Shown here piece by piece: positions 1 to 12,942 of a DNA stretch of 64,000 nucleotides. The DNA comes from Lingula anatina (Eukaryota > Brachiopoda > Lingulata > Lingulida > Lingulidae): positions 1-64,000 of the forward strand of contig NW_019776151.1 in NCBI RefSeq assembly GCF_001039355.2, written 5' to 3'. Position numbers and translations under genes: made by a program. Under the pieces are notes generated by a model. That model was not told the origin of the DNA, ran no database searches, and worked only from the letters and a program-made list of their open reading frames with translations. The number at the start of each line of letters is the position of its first letter. The first letter of the stretch is position 1.

Positions 1-60
1 TAATGAAAATCTGACTGGGGAGTCACATTTTCATGGGAGTCAGATTTTCATGTTACACCG
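1..60. repeat. short inverted repeat at window start
   Basis: A 13-base arm TGAAAATCTGACT near position 4 is followed about 20 bases later by its reverse complement AGTCAGATTTTCA (around 38-50). The spacer also contains a partial repeat of the same words. It may be the end of the adjacent LINE debris or a small foldback. No gene is seen in the first 170 bases. Confidence 0.4.
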
Positions 61-379
61 GTCCCCCTACTGGCCTTTGCGGTATATGGAAAACCTACTG
101 CACCGGTGCGATAACGGTCTTTATGGGGTATGATATTAAAACAGCTAGTACAATGTACAATTTAAGAGCCTGTCAAATCAGTTATAAAACTTTTTAAAGA
201 TAAAAGTTCTTAATTCTTTTTTTAAATTGTCCTCAGAGTCTATCGTTTTTAAGTATACTGGAAAATTGTTCTATTCTTTAGTCCATAGACTTGAAGAGCT
301 AGGTCGCCGTATGTTCTTAATCTGGCATTTCATAGCATGAGCAAAAACTGGTCAAGTGATCTTAAACCACGTTTTGGAA

Positions 380-1300
380 CATAATGATGAACTAGTTTTT
401 GGAGGTACAGGGGTGCTGATTGGTAGGCCTAAAAATTGCATGCGTTTTTTTTATTCGTTTGTCGGTACAGCCATAGAGTAAAGAGTTGCAGTAGTCTAAA
501 CGATAAGTGATCATCGCATGAATAACTGTTGCCGCACTGTTGATCTAGGTAGTATCTAATAGCGCCGATGTTTCTAATCTTAAAAATACTTGATTGAGTG
601 ATGTTTGATATCTGTCTATCCATAGAGAGAGTGGAATCAGAGTACGCACCCGATTTTTTCCGTGTAGTAATAGGTTCACAACGCTAGTGCCCACTGGTAA
701 TTGCAGATTCTGTGCAAATTCCTTGTTATGTTTATGTTTATTTTTAGTTTGTTGTTGATGAGCCAGGCGCGAATATCAGTCATACTGTTGGTATTTTATC
801 CATAGATATTTTAGGATTTTGTATGTCACAGCAAGTATAGATCTGAGTACATCATCAGCGTACATGTGTTATCCAAGTGTGTGAGGACATGAGATAGCAC
901 CAAGTGGCAGGGTATAAATGCAAAACAAAAGTGGCCCTAGGACAACCTTTTCTTGGGGAACCCCAAAAACAAGTTGTGAAGGATCAGAAAGTATGCCATT
1001 TACTGAAATTCGTTGTGACCCCCAGTGAGGTATGACCTTTGACACCACACCTATCCCCGAGAAAAGTTAATAATGCACTGTGATCAACAGTATCAACAGG
1101 CGGCTAAAAGGTCTACTAACAAACTTAGAGTTGCTGTCAATGCCCATGAGTAAATCATTTTCATTCCTCGGGAGAGCTGGCTCTGTGCTGTGTTTTGCCT
1201 TAAAAGCAGATTGCATTTCCTCGACAAGATTGTTATTGTTTAAGTGGTCGAACAATGCCACAGGTCTTTCAATCAGCTAAGGAATAATAATGTGTTTGAT
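380..1300 (-). mobile_element. decayed non-LTR retrotransposon (LINE) reverse transcriptase
   Basis: On the minus strand, 1067-1261 reads as the start of a LINE reverse transcriptase, with words such as LVEEMQSAFKAKHSTEPAL and NDLLMGIDSN. These match the family's 'QSAF...HSTETALL...ND' block. A second block at 429-623 (ISNITQSSIFKIRNIGAIRYYL) matches the region after the palm domain in the same family. The order is correct for one minus-strand element, but frames shift and stops intervene, so it is dead. Clade is not resolved. It lies just upstream of the first small Cys/His gene and could have displaced that gene's first exon. Confidence 0.7.
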
Positions 1301-2108
1301 ATAGGTCTATAGTTCAGCATAAGGTCAGGATCAAGGTTGGTTTTATTTTTAAAGGTTGGACAATTCCAGATTTTCAGGAAATTTCCATTTATAAAACAAT
1401 TACAATGGGAGTGACAAAATAAATTATAGCTGGCATAATCTAAATTAGCATTGGTGTTGGTATTGGATCTAAGCTACACGTTGTCTTTTCTGATCTATTG
1501 ATAATTTTTATCGATTCATCATTATCATTTCACAGATCGAAAAGAAACTCTCAAGGCTCAAGTAATATACTGGTTGAAGAAATTAGATCCGAGAACATGG
1601 CCACCGTATTTCAGAGGTGAGTCTAGTATGAAGGAATTGATATCTGAAATAAACTGCCTTTCTAACTCTGCCAAATAGACATAGATTTTCTTTTTTTTGT
1701 TTGTTTTTTTTTCTTTCACATCTCTCTCTTTCCTTCTCTCTTTCCTTCTCTCATATTGTTTCTCGCTTAAAAAGTTGAAAGACGTCATATTTGAAAAAAA
1801 AACTGCTGTATTTCTTGTGTTTCTGTGCGTGCGTGCGGTGAGAGAAAAAGAGTGAGAAAGAGAGAAAGTTACTTAAAACAATATAATAAGCAGGTCTCTC
1901 AACCATGCAGTAAACAGTATGATGTTGATATCCAGCTGTCTCATAATACTCTAGTACAAGCTCACCTGCATGCACGCAAATGCAGAGAGAGAGTGGGAGA
2001 TAGAGGATTAAACCTCATGCGAAGTCCTCCAGTACGGTAAAGAAATCCAGTAAAACTATTGTACATGGCATACGGCGAGTGGCATGATCAAATTTATTGT
2101 ACATGTAG

Positions 2109-2680
2109 GACTAATTTGGTCTGTCTGCGAAAATGGCCACTGGCATTCTAGTGAGGCTGATGCAGAGTGGTGCAACGACCACATGAGATCTAGCTGTGCT
2201 TCGGGTCACTGGCATAAAAACGGCAATGAAGCTTCTGAGTGTGATGAGCGTGAAGGAAGACGTTGTGTACCATTGAGCAATGGCGGAAAAGTCGATTATA
2301 ATGAGATTGCTGTTGGTTGGTACTGTTTTCTTTGTTTTTTTTCTTTGTTTCTTTCTTTTCTGATAATAATTTATGAACTCAAGTATGAATGTGTTTATAA
2401 GTAAATTTGCAAATTTGTAAAAAATTATAACAATAATAATAACAATTAAGACAACAACAATAAAGATAAATTAAAGTAATGATGATGATAAGGTAAACCC
2501 GGATTTAAGTGTTTTCATAACGTACCTAACCATTCGGACTTCTTTCTGTAAACTGTAAGCTTTCTGTAAGCTGAACATGTGTGAACAATTATCATATAAT
2601 TGTATTCAGGTAAATGCCCGATGGTTCGACAAGCATTAAGAAACTGGGACGTCTCCAGAGATTTACAGTCCCCGCACTAG
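2109..2680 (+). CDS. small double Cys/His-module protein, copy A (first exon not found)
   Basis: Two exons are visible. Exon 2109-2315 (after acceptor atgtag, donor gttggt) carries two modules, CENGHWH...C and CASGHWH...C, each fitting C-x2-G-H-x-H-x(4)-[DE]-A-x2-C. The last exon, 2610-2680 (acceptor ttcag), reads GKCPMVRQALRN... and ends at TAG. Both junctions are phase 1, exactly as in copies B and C. With an initiating ATGG exon like that of copy B, the CDS would be 282 nt (93 aa). No ATGG/gt exon was found upstream; LINE debris lies there. Four Cys/His ligands per module suggest metal binding, which is inference. I do not recognise the family. The start is undetermined. Confidence 0.6.
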
Positions 2681-3595
2681 CTACGAACCAAATGGCAAAT
2701 GAAAATTTAATGTCAATGTCAATGTTGTAACTGACACATTCGCATAGGTTTAAGTATTACACGTTTTTAAAAACTGAATTGAGGTAAGAATTATGAAGAT
2801 TTTAAAGACACAGACCGATTCAAAGACTCTACTTTATACTTTACTTGTACACGCCCCAAAGCTTTTATTTCATGGTTTCAACCACGAAGGAATGTAGCTT
2901 AATGTATGTTCGCGTGTCACTGGCTTCCACGACAGTCTGTATGTTTACTGTAAGCGTTTATCATTAAAACCTGTGTTAAACGTAAGCGTCAATCATTAAA
3001 AGCTACGCTCTAACAAGTTTGCCGTTTCTGATGGCGATAATGACCATAATTATATGGATATTTATGTATCAGTTATGACGAAAATAAAAATTTGAGATGA
3101 AAAACGGTCTTGCGTGCACTGACTGACTTTTTGAAGAATTGATCCCCACAATGCATATGTTAAAAACTGTATTGACTATAGTGGAAAGAATTAATGTTTG
3201 GTGTATGCTGTAATACTCCTGTTAACTATACATGTATGGCCTAACATCAAAATAAAACTGCTTCAATACAATACAATCTGAAAATTTCTGTAACCTGCCT
3301 ATTGAACGAGCAACCTTTTCTTTTTGGTTGCAGCTGTGATCTCACAAGGTATTTGGTGCTTTAGCAAAATTCCACCACCATATCAATCTTTAGTATTCAA
3401 TATTTGCTGAACTGAGGCTTTTACGAAAAATCGGTGGCAGGGTTATAAGAATATTGTAACCCTTTATTATTTTCCAGATACATGTATCGTCAGTGAGGTT
3501 TTTTCCTGCATCTTATTATTCAATAATTCATTTATGTTTGCGTTGATTTAAAACGTCGTCTGTTTCTTTAAAAATGTTGAAACCATCAGATTTTG

Positions 3596-3635
<40 letters not shown>

Positions 3636-3950
3636 ACGACATTTAATATGGAATGTTTCAGTTTCGAAGTTATGCCTAGGTGAAAGTGTGTTCAATTAAA
3701 AAAAACTCCGATCTCATATAAGATATGTGAATAGAGAAGTGAGTAGTCAGGTGTATTGTTACCAATTATTTGACTATCATGTCTGTTGCGCTGCTGCATT
3801 GTATAATATGTAGTGAATTAATTCAGTAATGCTCCTTTGAGCTGACCAAAACTTGGCTTTGGCTAGTTTTGACAGCTTAGAATACAAGACGACCTCCAAA
3901 AAACCCACTGTAAAGAGCAAAACTTCGTCGTCTGTTTCTCTAATGCCTGT
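2681..3950. other. gene-poor spacer with (AT)n
   Basis: No coding signal is supported here. It holds an (AT)n microsatellite at about 3600-3633 and otherwise AT-rich unique-looking sequence. Confidence 0.5.
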
Positions 3951-3959
3951 TTTTGGATA

Positions 3960-4220
3960 TAACACTGAAACAGCGAAGTTTTCTTGGTTGAGGTCAGATT
4001 TCATCTGTACCCCTCAATTGGTCAAAACAGAGTTTACAGACATCCAGTAGAGGCTTACGACGAAGCGTGTGCTGCGTCTAAAGTGACTATGGTCTTGGAC
4101 AGCGTCAGAATTTGGAGTCGATACCACATAGGTGCCAAAACGCCAATGGTAATCATCGAAGAAAACCTGAACGAGATCAAATCAAGGAATTAATCTGGGA
4201 ACCACTTGACTATCATTTGA
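3960..4220 (+). mobile_element. Tc1/mariner-type transposase relic
   Basis: The plus strand reads RFHLYPSIGQNRVYRHP, then VEAYDEACAAS and KTPMVIIEENLNEIKSRN. This is the order expected in the DDE core of Tc1-like transposases (DESRF.LYPSDGR.RVYRR...GE.Y..AC...G.KTPLVIIEGNLNA..YRDEIL). A following out-of-frame ELIWEPLDYHL matches the next family block. The fragment has no intact start, no terminal repeats that I can place, and at least one frameshift. It is a dead element. Confidence 0.75.
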
Positions 4221-4490
4221 TAGGGGGCACCTTAGGAAGAATTATTTTGTATAACTGGTCCGAGATTCATGACGTCCACGACTTAATCAGAGACGTAGTA
4301 CTCCCCTTCAATGAAAAAGAAAAAAAAGCAAAGAAAATTCACTTAAATCATTTTGCCCGCCGGTTTAATAATAAAATGACAAGACATGGCCTTGTTATAA
4401 AACTTTTGTGTTTATTTGAAAAAGTTCTTCATGTGCTTATATTCTGCAGTGGAGGCATAAAACCATAAACTAGATAAGATTTTGGCTCAT
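4187..4490 (+). repeat. interspersed repeat family R1, copy 1
   Basis: A block of about 300 bp, from the 'ttgtataactggtccgagattcatgacg' region to 'agataagattttggc', recurs at 6565-6755 and 7065-7290 (plus strand) and at 7535-7715 (minus strand). Copies are 80-90% similar by eye. Copy 1 is fused to the end of the Tc1 relic, so R1 may be the 3' half of that element. No coding potential is conserved. Confidence 0.6.
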
Positions 4491-4856
4491 ACCCATATGC
4501 ATGAAATTGTTAGCCGATATTACACCGGTGGTGCTTGTTGTCGTCACCCCTGTTGTCATCATTATACAGATCAGTAAACTGCAATATCTGCATCTAAGGT
4601 AAATTTCGTACATTGTAGATTTCGAATATATGCCCTTGGCATAATTAAAACACAAAATGCCTGTTTAGATCAGGACGTTCAATGCAATAATTTTACTCGT
4701 GCATCATAAAATCGTGTCTTTTTGAGGTGTTTTGACTCATTTTTATTTATTTTTTTTTTAAATATTTTGAATTGGCATTATTTTAGGATTAAAATTGTTT
4801 GAGACTGTGAACAAGTGAAACGTACTCTTTTTCATTGCTGATCGAGTATTTATCTT

Positions 4857-5020
4857 TCTGTGTATTCTAACAAGCCTTAGATACAAAAAATCATGAAAAT
4901 CTACGGATATTTCAAATTTTCAATTTTCAATTTTTGTGTATTCTGTGTATTCTAACAAGCCTTAGATACAAAAAATCACGAAAATATACGGATATTTTCA
5001 ATTTTCAATTTTCAATTTAT
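4857..5020. repeat. tandem duplication of about 80 bp
   Basis: The segment starting 'gtgtattctaacaagcctta' and ending in repeated 'caattttcaatttt' occurs twice in a row (about 4857-4935 and 4940-5020) with a few substitutions. No gene is visible around it. Confidence 0.6.
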
Positions 5021-5539
5021 TTCTGTATTGGTACATACATTGTCATGACCTTGAACAATATGATATACTAATAACGATACAATACAATTGGTGCATTACC
5101 ATTTCTCTAGTTGGTAATTATGTTGCCTAGCCGTTTGTGAATGAAAAAAAAAATCTTTATATAATGAACATATGTACTAGTAAAATTACTTGTATAATAT
5201 TCTATCTAAGCAGTGAGAACCTTGGTGTGATAAAAATTTACCATAAACATACCATAAACATATGGGTACAAGCATATGTTACACAAAAAGATATGTTCAA
5301 ACTTAAAGGGAGGGAGAACTACAGTTACATGGCTGTTTTAAAGCCAGTTTGATGACATAGATAATTACAATTAATAACAATTACATAAGACATAGATAAG
5401 TAAATAATTTAGACAGATATAAATATTGTGCCATGTTCAGTCCCACTGCCGAGTCACTTCTCACAACAGTGGGACCATACACTGACATTTAAGGGATATG
5501 CTAAGAGTTACCAAGCAGAGCAACCACTCCATTTCTTTT

Positions 5540-6060
5540 CTTGAATGATTTTATTATAAAGTTGGAGAGGGACACTAAAGCATCTTTGTTGGCACTGTTA
5601 AATACATGGCATAATTGACTGTCTGGTGATCATGTATCAGCTTTTAGGATTGAGGTTTTACTAAAATAGGTGACTTGGTCTGCTTTGTACATAGGACATT
5701 GGAATATAAAATGGTATTCATCTTCAATTACCCCTTGGGTGCACAGGCGACAGAGTCTGTCGCACCTTTCAGTTTTTGGCCTGGCGTGCCGCCCAGTTTC
5801 GATGTGGAGTTTATGGTCACTAAGACGTAGTTTAGCAAGGGTTGACAAAGTGTCGAATTTGTTATGTTATCAACATAAGTTCCCCTTTCACACTTTTGGT
5901 TAAGTATACGGGAGAGAGACAATTTAGTGTTGTCTTGAATTTTGCTATTGCATATTTGGGTAAAGTGATCAGTTTGTCTTTGTTTGAAAATTGCGGTGAA
6001 GGTTTTTTGGAGGTGACTGGCTATGCCACACATCCCCAAGGCCAAATGTGAAAAGGAGTT
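5540..6060 (-). mobile_element. LINE ORF2 C-terminal fragment
   Basis: The minus strand (5630-5848) reads LAKLRLSDHKLHIETGRHAR, then CDRLCRLCTQG and EDEYHFIFQCPMYKADQ. This is the C-terminal Cys-rich block of many animal LINE ORF2 proteins (ETGR...P...R.C..C.....EDE.HF...CP.Y). A related reading continues at 5728-6045 in a shifted frame. It is truncated and frameshifted. It is a different region of the protein from the fragment at 380-1300, so it need not be the same insertion. Confidence 0.75.
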
Positions 6061-6296
6061 TTCGGATCCCCTCAGACCATGACATACAAGCTGGTCTGAG
6101 AGTATGGACTGCGGATGGAATATAAGGTGTCAGCAACTTGTAACTATTTATCTAAATGATGACCCAAATGCATTTAAATGTTCATATGTGCAAAGCAAAA
6201 TACCATTCTAAATAACACATAACATCAACACTAAGTTTTAGTATGAGCTATGTTAAAAATAATGATGAAAGTGGTTATATCAACAGTACGTCGACG

Positions 6297-7290
6297 TTAG
6301 TGGACCTTATATAATGATGATCTTGTTCTTTCTTTACTGCATATTATAATCTTTGTTGCCAGCCTACTTACCCAACTAAAACGCTTAGGTCTAATAGTGG
6401 TGATATCTCGTGAAAAATACATTGTGTGGACATGGCTTTGGAGATATTTGGTTAATACAAAAGGACAGGGAAAAATATAATTTGTGTGACGCCCAAAGAT
6501 CGTGCATATTTCATTTTCAACCCAAAATATGTCATATCCATAATTTATCTGCAACTACTACATATGCGATCAAGGATTATTTTGTATAACTGGTCCAAGA
6601 TTCATGACCTCCACGACTAAATTAAAGACGTAGTACTCCCCTTCAAAGAAAAAGAAAAAATAGCAAAGAAAACCCACTTTAACCATTTTACTCGCCGGTC
6701 TGATAAGTATGTGAAAAAAACTTGGCCTTGTTATAACACACCTGTGTGTATTAGCTATGTTACAAACAATGATAAAAGTGGAAGTATCATCAGTGCGGCA
6801 ACATTAGTAGTTACTCTACTATACCGCATTACTACAACCTTTGCTGCCAGCCTACATGTATGTACACGACTAGAACACAAACGCTTAGCACCACGACTGG
6901 TCGTGAAAATATATTTTGTGAAAATGGCTTTGGAGATATTTGGTTAACACAAAAGGGCAGGAAAATATAATTTGAGTGACGCCTAAAGTACAACTATATT
7001 TCATTTTCAACCAAATATATGTCATATCCATAATATATCTGCAACTATTGTATATTCGATCTAAGATTTTTTGGTAAACTGGTCCAAGATTCATGACGCC
7101 AACGACTAAATCAGAGAGGTACCCCTGTAGTACGCCCCCTCAAAGAAAAAAGAAAAGATAGCAAAGAAAACCCACTTAATCCATTTTCTGCTGGCACTGT
7201 TATAAAACTAGTGTTTATTTGAAAAAGATTTCGATGTGCTTATTGAGTTGCAATGGATGCATTGATTAATAGATTAGATAAGATTTTGGC
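6297..7290 (+). repeat. R1 copies 2 and 3 with tandemly repeated flank
   Basis: Two successive blocks (about 6297-6755 and 6780-7290) share the words 'ggctttggagatatttggttaa', 'gtcatatccataat' and then the R1 body. The whole segment is a diverged tandem pair of about 0.5 kb. Apparent reading frames here are not conserved between the two copies. Confidence 0.6.
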
Positions 7291-7534
7291 AGGACTGGTT
7301 GATACTTTGAGATTCTTAGTAAACAGCCCCAGCTACCAGAACCGACTTACAAAAGAATATATGTTGGCGGGACTGCTCTTCAAATCGTTTTAATTACTGC
7401 TCTTATATATTGTTTATTATATTTATATATATTCATTCTTTTACTCATCTTTTAAAGGTGGTTTTTAGTAAATAGATAAAATAATAAATAAAATTAAGCA
7501 TATTGGTATGTGCCAAAAACTAATCTAATTCATG

Positions 7535-7715
7535 AATATATGCCCCATTGCAAGTCAATAAGCACATGAAGAACTTTTTCAAATAAACACAAAAGTTTTA
7601 TAACAAGGCCATGTCTTGTCATTTTATTATTAAACCGGCGGGCAAAATGGTTTAAGTGGATTTTCTTTGCTATTTTTTTCTTTTTCTTTGAGGGGGCATA
7701 TTACTCTGATGGCGT
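7535..7715 (-). repeat. R1 copy 4, inverted
   Basis: Reverse complement of the R1 body: 'cataagcacat...aactttttcaaataaacac...ggccatgtcttgtcatttta' on the plus strand matches the complement of 4340-4460. With copy 3 it forms a head-to-head pair separated by about 250 bp. Confidence 0.65.
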
Positions 7716-8374
7716 ATTTGTTCCATATATCCGTTGCTATTATAAAACAGAACTGAGACGCTGCAATTTCTGAATCTGAGAAAATATATTCAAATGAATA
7801 AAATTGTCGTAGTTAAAAGACAATATATGTATTTACGTAAGGACCTGGCCTGTCAAATTTACGTAGCACATATACCTAGATAGTAAGTTCGGCTGATTTT
7901 TGAATAAATTTTTTATAAAAAACCTTAATATTTCCAATTGATTTCTGTACTGGTTAAGAGGTATTTACGACATCGAATTTACACATTTTGTAATATAACT
8001 GTACATTACCTAATGCAAACGTACATGTGTATAGAAATGAGATCAATAATACAGTATTTCCCATACTTGTAATAAGAAATAATAAAAGATAATAAAAAAA
8101 TTATGGTGAGCGACCAATATTAAAAGCGGATCCAAAATCGTTATCCAAGCATACGTTCACATATTTGGCAATATAAACGGTATAATTTTGGCAATAACAA
8201 TAATAATAATGAAAGAGACAAGGCGAAATACATCCCAAAATTTGGTGTACCAACCATTTTGAGCAAGACCCTCCTACATATTATTGTTGCGTGTAATGAT
8301 AATCAAAAAGACAACAAGAAGTATCATTATTGCTTTTCCGATGCATTAAGCTAATGGATTCCACATTATTACAG

Positions 8375-9087
8375 GTAAAACATATCCTTGCATGAATGGG
8401 CATCAGCATAAAAGTGAGCCTGAAGCCGCACGGTGTGATTTAGTCAATCAGACGAAATGTAAACTGGAGCACGTGCATTCGAATGAAAAAGAGGCTCGGT
8501 CATGTGAAAACAACCTTGGTAATGTAACCTTGGTGTCCGATTTCCAGGAGACTAAAGTTAAAAATGTGTTTAACATGGGTAAGCACCATTTTTGGGCAAA
8601 GAGTCAAATTTGATAGACTTGTTTGAACATGTATTGTCTATCGGGGTCCCATTTCATATCATCGGACACTTTTTTCATAGTCTACTCAAGATGCAATATT
8701 TGTTTAGATTTAGTATTGTCATTTTTATCGGGAACATACTCGAATAACCAAGGCTAAGAATTGGGTAATAACATCTTCGATTACTCGCTCAGATGACAGG
8801 ACTTCCTTATATATTGTTGTTTTATGAAAGCAGAGTGTATTTCAGATATTTAAACCGCGGAATTGAACGATTTGTATATAGTTCACGTGGATGGAAGTTT
8901 GTGTATGTTTTTTTTTTTACTTTTTGGGCCAAATAAATATTCTTTTATAAATATCCGTTAAACAACGTACAGTTTGCTGGACGGACATCGGTGATATCTT
9001 TATTTTACTTTAGGTATTACCCAAAGGCCTGTTAGACAGCACACGTGCACAATTAGAGAAATTACAGACGAAGAAGGTCAAAACTAA
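8375..9087 (+). CDS. small double Cys/His-module protein, copy C (first exon not found)
   Basis: Exon 8375-8578 (acceptor attattacag, donor gtaagc) encodes two modules, CMNGHQHKSEPEAARC and CKLEHVHSNEKEARSC. The G of the second module is replaced by E. The last exon, 9014-9087 (acceptor tactttag), encodes about 24 residues (ITQRPVRQHTC...) ending in TAA. Exon lengths of 204 and 74 nt plus a 4-nt ATGG exon give 282 nt, in frame. All junctions are phase 1, matching copies A and B. The initiating exon was not found upstream. It lacks the I-W-[FS]-S-V start shared by A and B and has GKTYP instead, so it is the most diverged copy. Function unknown; metal binding is inferred only. Confidence 0.6.
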
Positions 9088-9816
9088 AGTAGGTATTTGC
9101 AAAAATAAAGTAAATAAATAATTAAATAAAATGTTGCATACTGCATGATACATTTTAACACAACAACTTGTTATCTTTACTCTAGTACATACACATCTAT
9201 TTATTAATATTAGCACAACTGGATTGCTTGTTAAATGTACCCTATATCTGCCGTTTAGGCAGCTTTCGGTATCTGTTTTTGTTTTCGTTTTCTTTTTTAG
9301 GATTTGACGTAATAGTAACCCAATCGATTACAGACAAAATGGGAAGTGTGTGTATAGTATCTACATTCAGTTAAAATTATACTAATATGTCTGATGAGTT
9401 AATGTTGTATACATCCAGTAGAATACACAGTACATTGCCAAATAACGTTTTAAAAAATCCATTGATATAATACAGTATACTGAGTTTATCAAATGGCACA
9501 AAACTTAAATATAAGTTGAAAGGGAAACGTTTTCACATTTCTTTGAATAAATAAACTGATATGGTGATGTGGCGTAATATTATAGTATGCGTATATAATT
9601 AATTATTAATATACGCAAGTTATATTAATCAATATATGAAAAGTGACTACTTTAATTATAGCAAAAATATGGATAATGATCGTTTTATTAAAAAATGGAA
9701 ATGTGGATAGGAAAGTTAACAGTTAAGTACCGTTAGAGCTTGTATGTATATATGGATGTGAGAGTTTTTTGTATTTTTTGTTTTGAAATTAAAAAAAAAT
9801 TAATATACGCAAGTCT

Positions 9817-10143
9817 AAAATGTGGTGATTAATGCTTCGAAAAGAGAATTAGCGGCTATTTTTTAAAGAGCATGATTGTATAGAATATTTTACTCAATTC
9901 ATTTATGGCAATCAATTTATAATATAGCACCTGCAATATGTAATAAATTCAAAATATAGTGTAGTGACTGAAATGTGATTTTCTGTAACTGGAACGGTGA
10001 TTAATACATCCCTAAGGGAATTAGCGGCTATTTAGCAAAGAGCATGATTGTCTAGAATATTTAACTCACATCATTTATGGTTTGTGATGACAGTGCACGA
10101 AGTAGGCTTTTTTGACAATTATAAAGCAATATTGATGCAATAT
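9817..10143. repeat. diverged tandem duplication of about 150 bp
   Basis: The phrase 'gtgattaat...gaattagcggctattt...aaagagcatgattgt.tagaatattt.actca' occurs at about 9817-9943 and again at about 9992-10143. No conserved reading frame is seen. The surrounding 9.1-10.4 kb holds nothing else I can support. Confidence 0.6.
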
Positions 10144-10514
10144 GTAATGATAAACTGTATAATTACCACCGATTTTAATTATCTTCATAACACGGACATT
10201 TTATTACCACTGCGCTTCACACTGAAAATGCTAATATGTGAAAGGTGACAATTTCACAAATGTACACCAAAAATTTATGTTTTATTTTCTTCACAATATT
10301 GTGATCTTTCAGTTTTAAAGGATTTACAGATAAAATTGTTTTGCATAAATTGGTCAGTTTATGTTTGCATTATTTTTCAGCCACTTTATGTTGTTGACTT
10401 CTTGGGAGATAAACACGTTGCTTTAACCACAGTCATCAAAAATAGATTTCAGATTATATATCCAGTTCGCTTTTTTTGGCCTTTAAGGAATTTTGCCTGT
10501 ATATTTGGGTAGGT

Positions 10515-11065
10515 CATTACTATGTTCGCAAGCAGCGCCTATCAGTCTAGAGCAGTCAATTCATTTGTTAACCCAAAGTGCCAGACAGAAGCAGTACATT
10601 CTAAAACTGGCCTTGTGACCGTCTGGTAATAAGTTACAAGGTCATCAGTTGTAAGTCCTGCACGCTTCAGATGCTGTAGAAAATAAACCATTTTGCTTGC
10701 TTTTTTTGGTGATCAAGTCTACATGTACCTTCCATGTGAGGTCATTAGATATATACACTCCAAGTAATTAAAATGACTCTTTAAATTCAGTATCTGTTTT
10801 GTCAATCATGAGCTTAGGGATATATGCATTCTTGCTTTTAAATGATATGGCCATTTGTTTGGGTTTAATCGCATACTGTTTGTCCTAAACCAGTCTCATG
10901 TTGTGTCAGCAATTTCCTGTAATTTGTTTTCATAGAATTGTCTAAGGATCTCAGAAATTGTTGTATTATCTATATACTTATGGTACAAAAATTTACCAGG
11001 AGGTAGATGTAAGTCGCTTAAAATCAGGACAAAGAGCAACGTGCCATGAACCTTGAGGTACCTTG
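10515..11065 (-). mobile_element. decayed LINE reverse transcriptase fragment
   Basis: The minus strand shows family words in order across shifting frames: an ILSDLHLPPGKFLYHK-like block, then LQEIADTT, NSMRLNPNK, AISFKSKNAYIPKL, LLGVYISNDLTWKVHVD and an RPVLE-like tail. This is the palm/thumb region of a CR1/Jockey-like LINE (NP.K...I.F......LLGV.I...L.W..H). Many stops and frameshifts show it is dead. Confidence 0.75.
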
Positions 11066-11099
11066 GCTAGACACTGACATGAAAATCATTTGTGGGACG

Positions 11100-12884
11100 C
11101 GTAACTCTTTTACCGATGATAATTTGGAAAATATGGAGATCCAAAATTTTGATTGTGAGGGTTGTCGTATGACAAAAGGAAATGCATTTTTTTTTTGTTC
11201 ATTGAGTATTCAATGAATGAGCTGATGTCACAAGTACATCAAAGATATAATCAAATGTTATTAAAACACTATTTTAATCCTTATTTTCATTTTCCAACAG
11301 CAAAATAGGTAATAACAAATGAAAAATGATTTGAAAAAAATATTCCACATTTTAATTTAAAAATGTCAAGCCTTCAGTAGACTAATGTAATATTCTTTTA
11401 TATATAATATATAATAACGGGATGTTCTGATTTTTTGTGCGTGTGTTTGTGTCCAATTGCGTATCTTTCAAAAATCCATAACGTATATGACGCAGATGCT
11501 ATTACGTTAGTAAATGAGACATTTCTTGATCCCTGTATAAACTCTACATCACGATTCGTGTCTTACGAAACTCTCTCAGTTTGTTACTGTGCGTTCAGTT
11601 CGCTAAAATATTTTTCACAATCAAATGACGCATTTAAACGGGGAAATGTTTCAAAACATTAGGGACAAAAACGTCTTGTCTAAAAATCTACAATACGCCA
11701 TAAATCTTTACGTAACTATAGGCGTGTTATATTTATATCTACCAGCTTAAACTTTCAACTCGACCCAATGGCTTTAACTCCTTGAACGGTAATTAGTTTC
11801 TCGATTAGAAATGAAAACATATACAAGCCGTATTCGAAGTGACCTCTCCTCTTGATGTGCTTAAAATCAACGCAATTGATATTTTAGCAAATGTGTATAT
11901 ATGGTGAATAATGGTATATGAAAATATGGTGAAAAAGTTGTTCAATAATTTTTTTATATTTATCAATCAACTATTTTGTTCGTCGTGGGTAAATTCTGTA
12001 CCTAATACGTGTGATAAATATTATATTTGCCACATTTTATGTGTCATTCATCACCATCTATATTTGCTAAAATAGGTATAGATATCATGTCACTCAAGAA
12101 AAGGGTATCATTTTGCATGATACTTGCTATGCCTTTGTGTAATGAAACCAAATCACCCAGATTGGATAAAACCTTGTTGAACCGGCATATGGGGACTTAA
12201 AGGATATTAAGTAACATGATGTTAAACGATGAATTTGCACATCAACTTTGTTTTGTTATTAAAGACTTTTAAACATTTGTGACAAATGTATAAGAAAAGG
12301 TATTTAAATAACATCATAACATATATAATTATGAACACGAATTTGAAGAAATTACTAAAATTTAAAAAAATCATAATATTTCGTCTCAATATTTTTAAAA
12401 TTGCTGTTTGTTACTTATAACCAGGGATTTTTTTACTGCATGCGAATTATATTTGATGCTAACACGTCTCCTTAATGTATTGTGCATGTAACACGTTCTG
12501 TCCGCAACTTGTGTGTAGTGTCTGCAATTTATGAAACAAATAGACGGAACATCCATGATCAGTATAATCTTTTTTCTGTTACAACACCAGCCTAAAGCTT
12601 ATAAAATAAAAAGTTTTCTATATGACTACTTTTTATGTAGCTGTTATCAATATCACTATACATGTTTTGTGTCTCTGCAACATTCTACAAGATAACGGTC
12701 TTTGATAATTTAAAATCTGCAATATCATCATATAAATATATTATGACCATATGTGTAAACAGGTTATACTAAATTTTATAGAACTCCCTTTTATTCAGAG
12801 GATCCTATCTTGAAATTTTGAAAACTGTATGCGATAACTGTATTCTATAACTAAAAGCAAATTTTCATTGAATGATTAAAGAGA

Positions 12885-12942
<58 letters not shown>

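Noticed and set aside
1825-2040. Frame just upstream of copy A as its first exon
   Set aside because: No donor gives the required phase-1 join to 2109, and the sequence is low-complexity basic.
5262-5271. ATGG followed by gtacaa as first exon of copy C
   Set aside because: The donor is weak, and it is 3.1 kb away with repeat debris between. Not better than chance.
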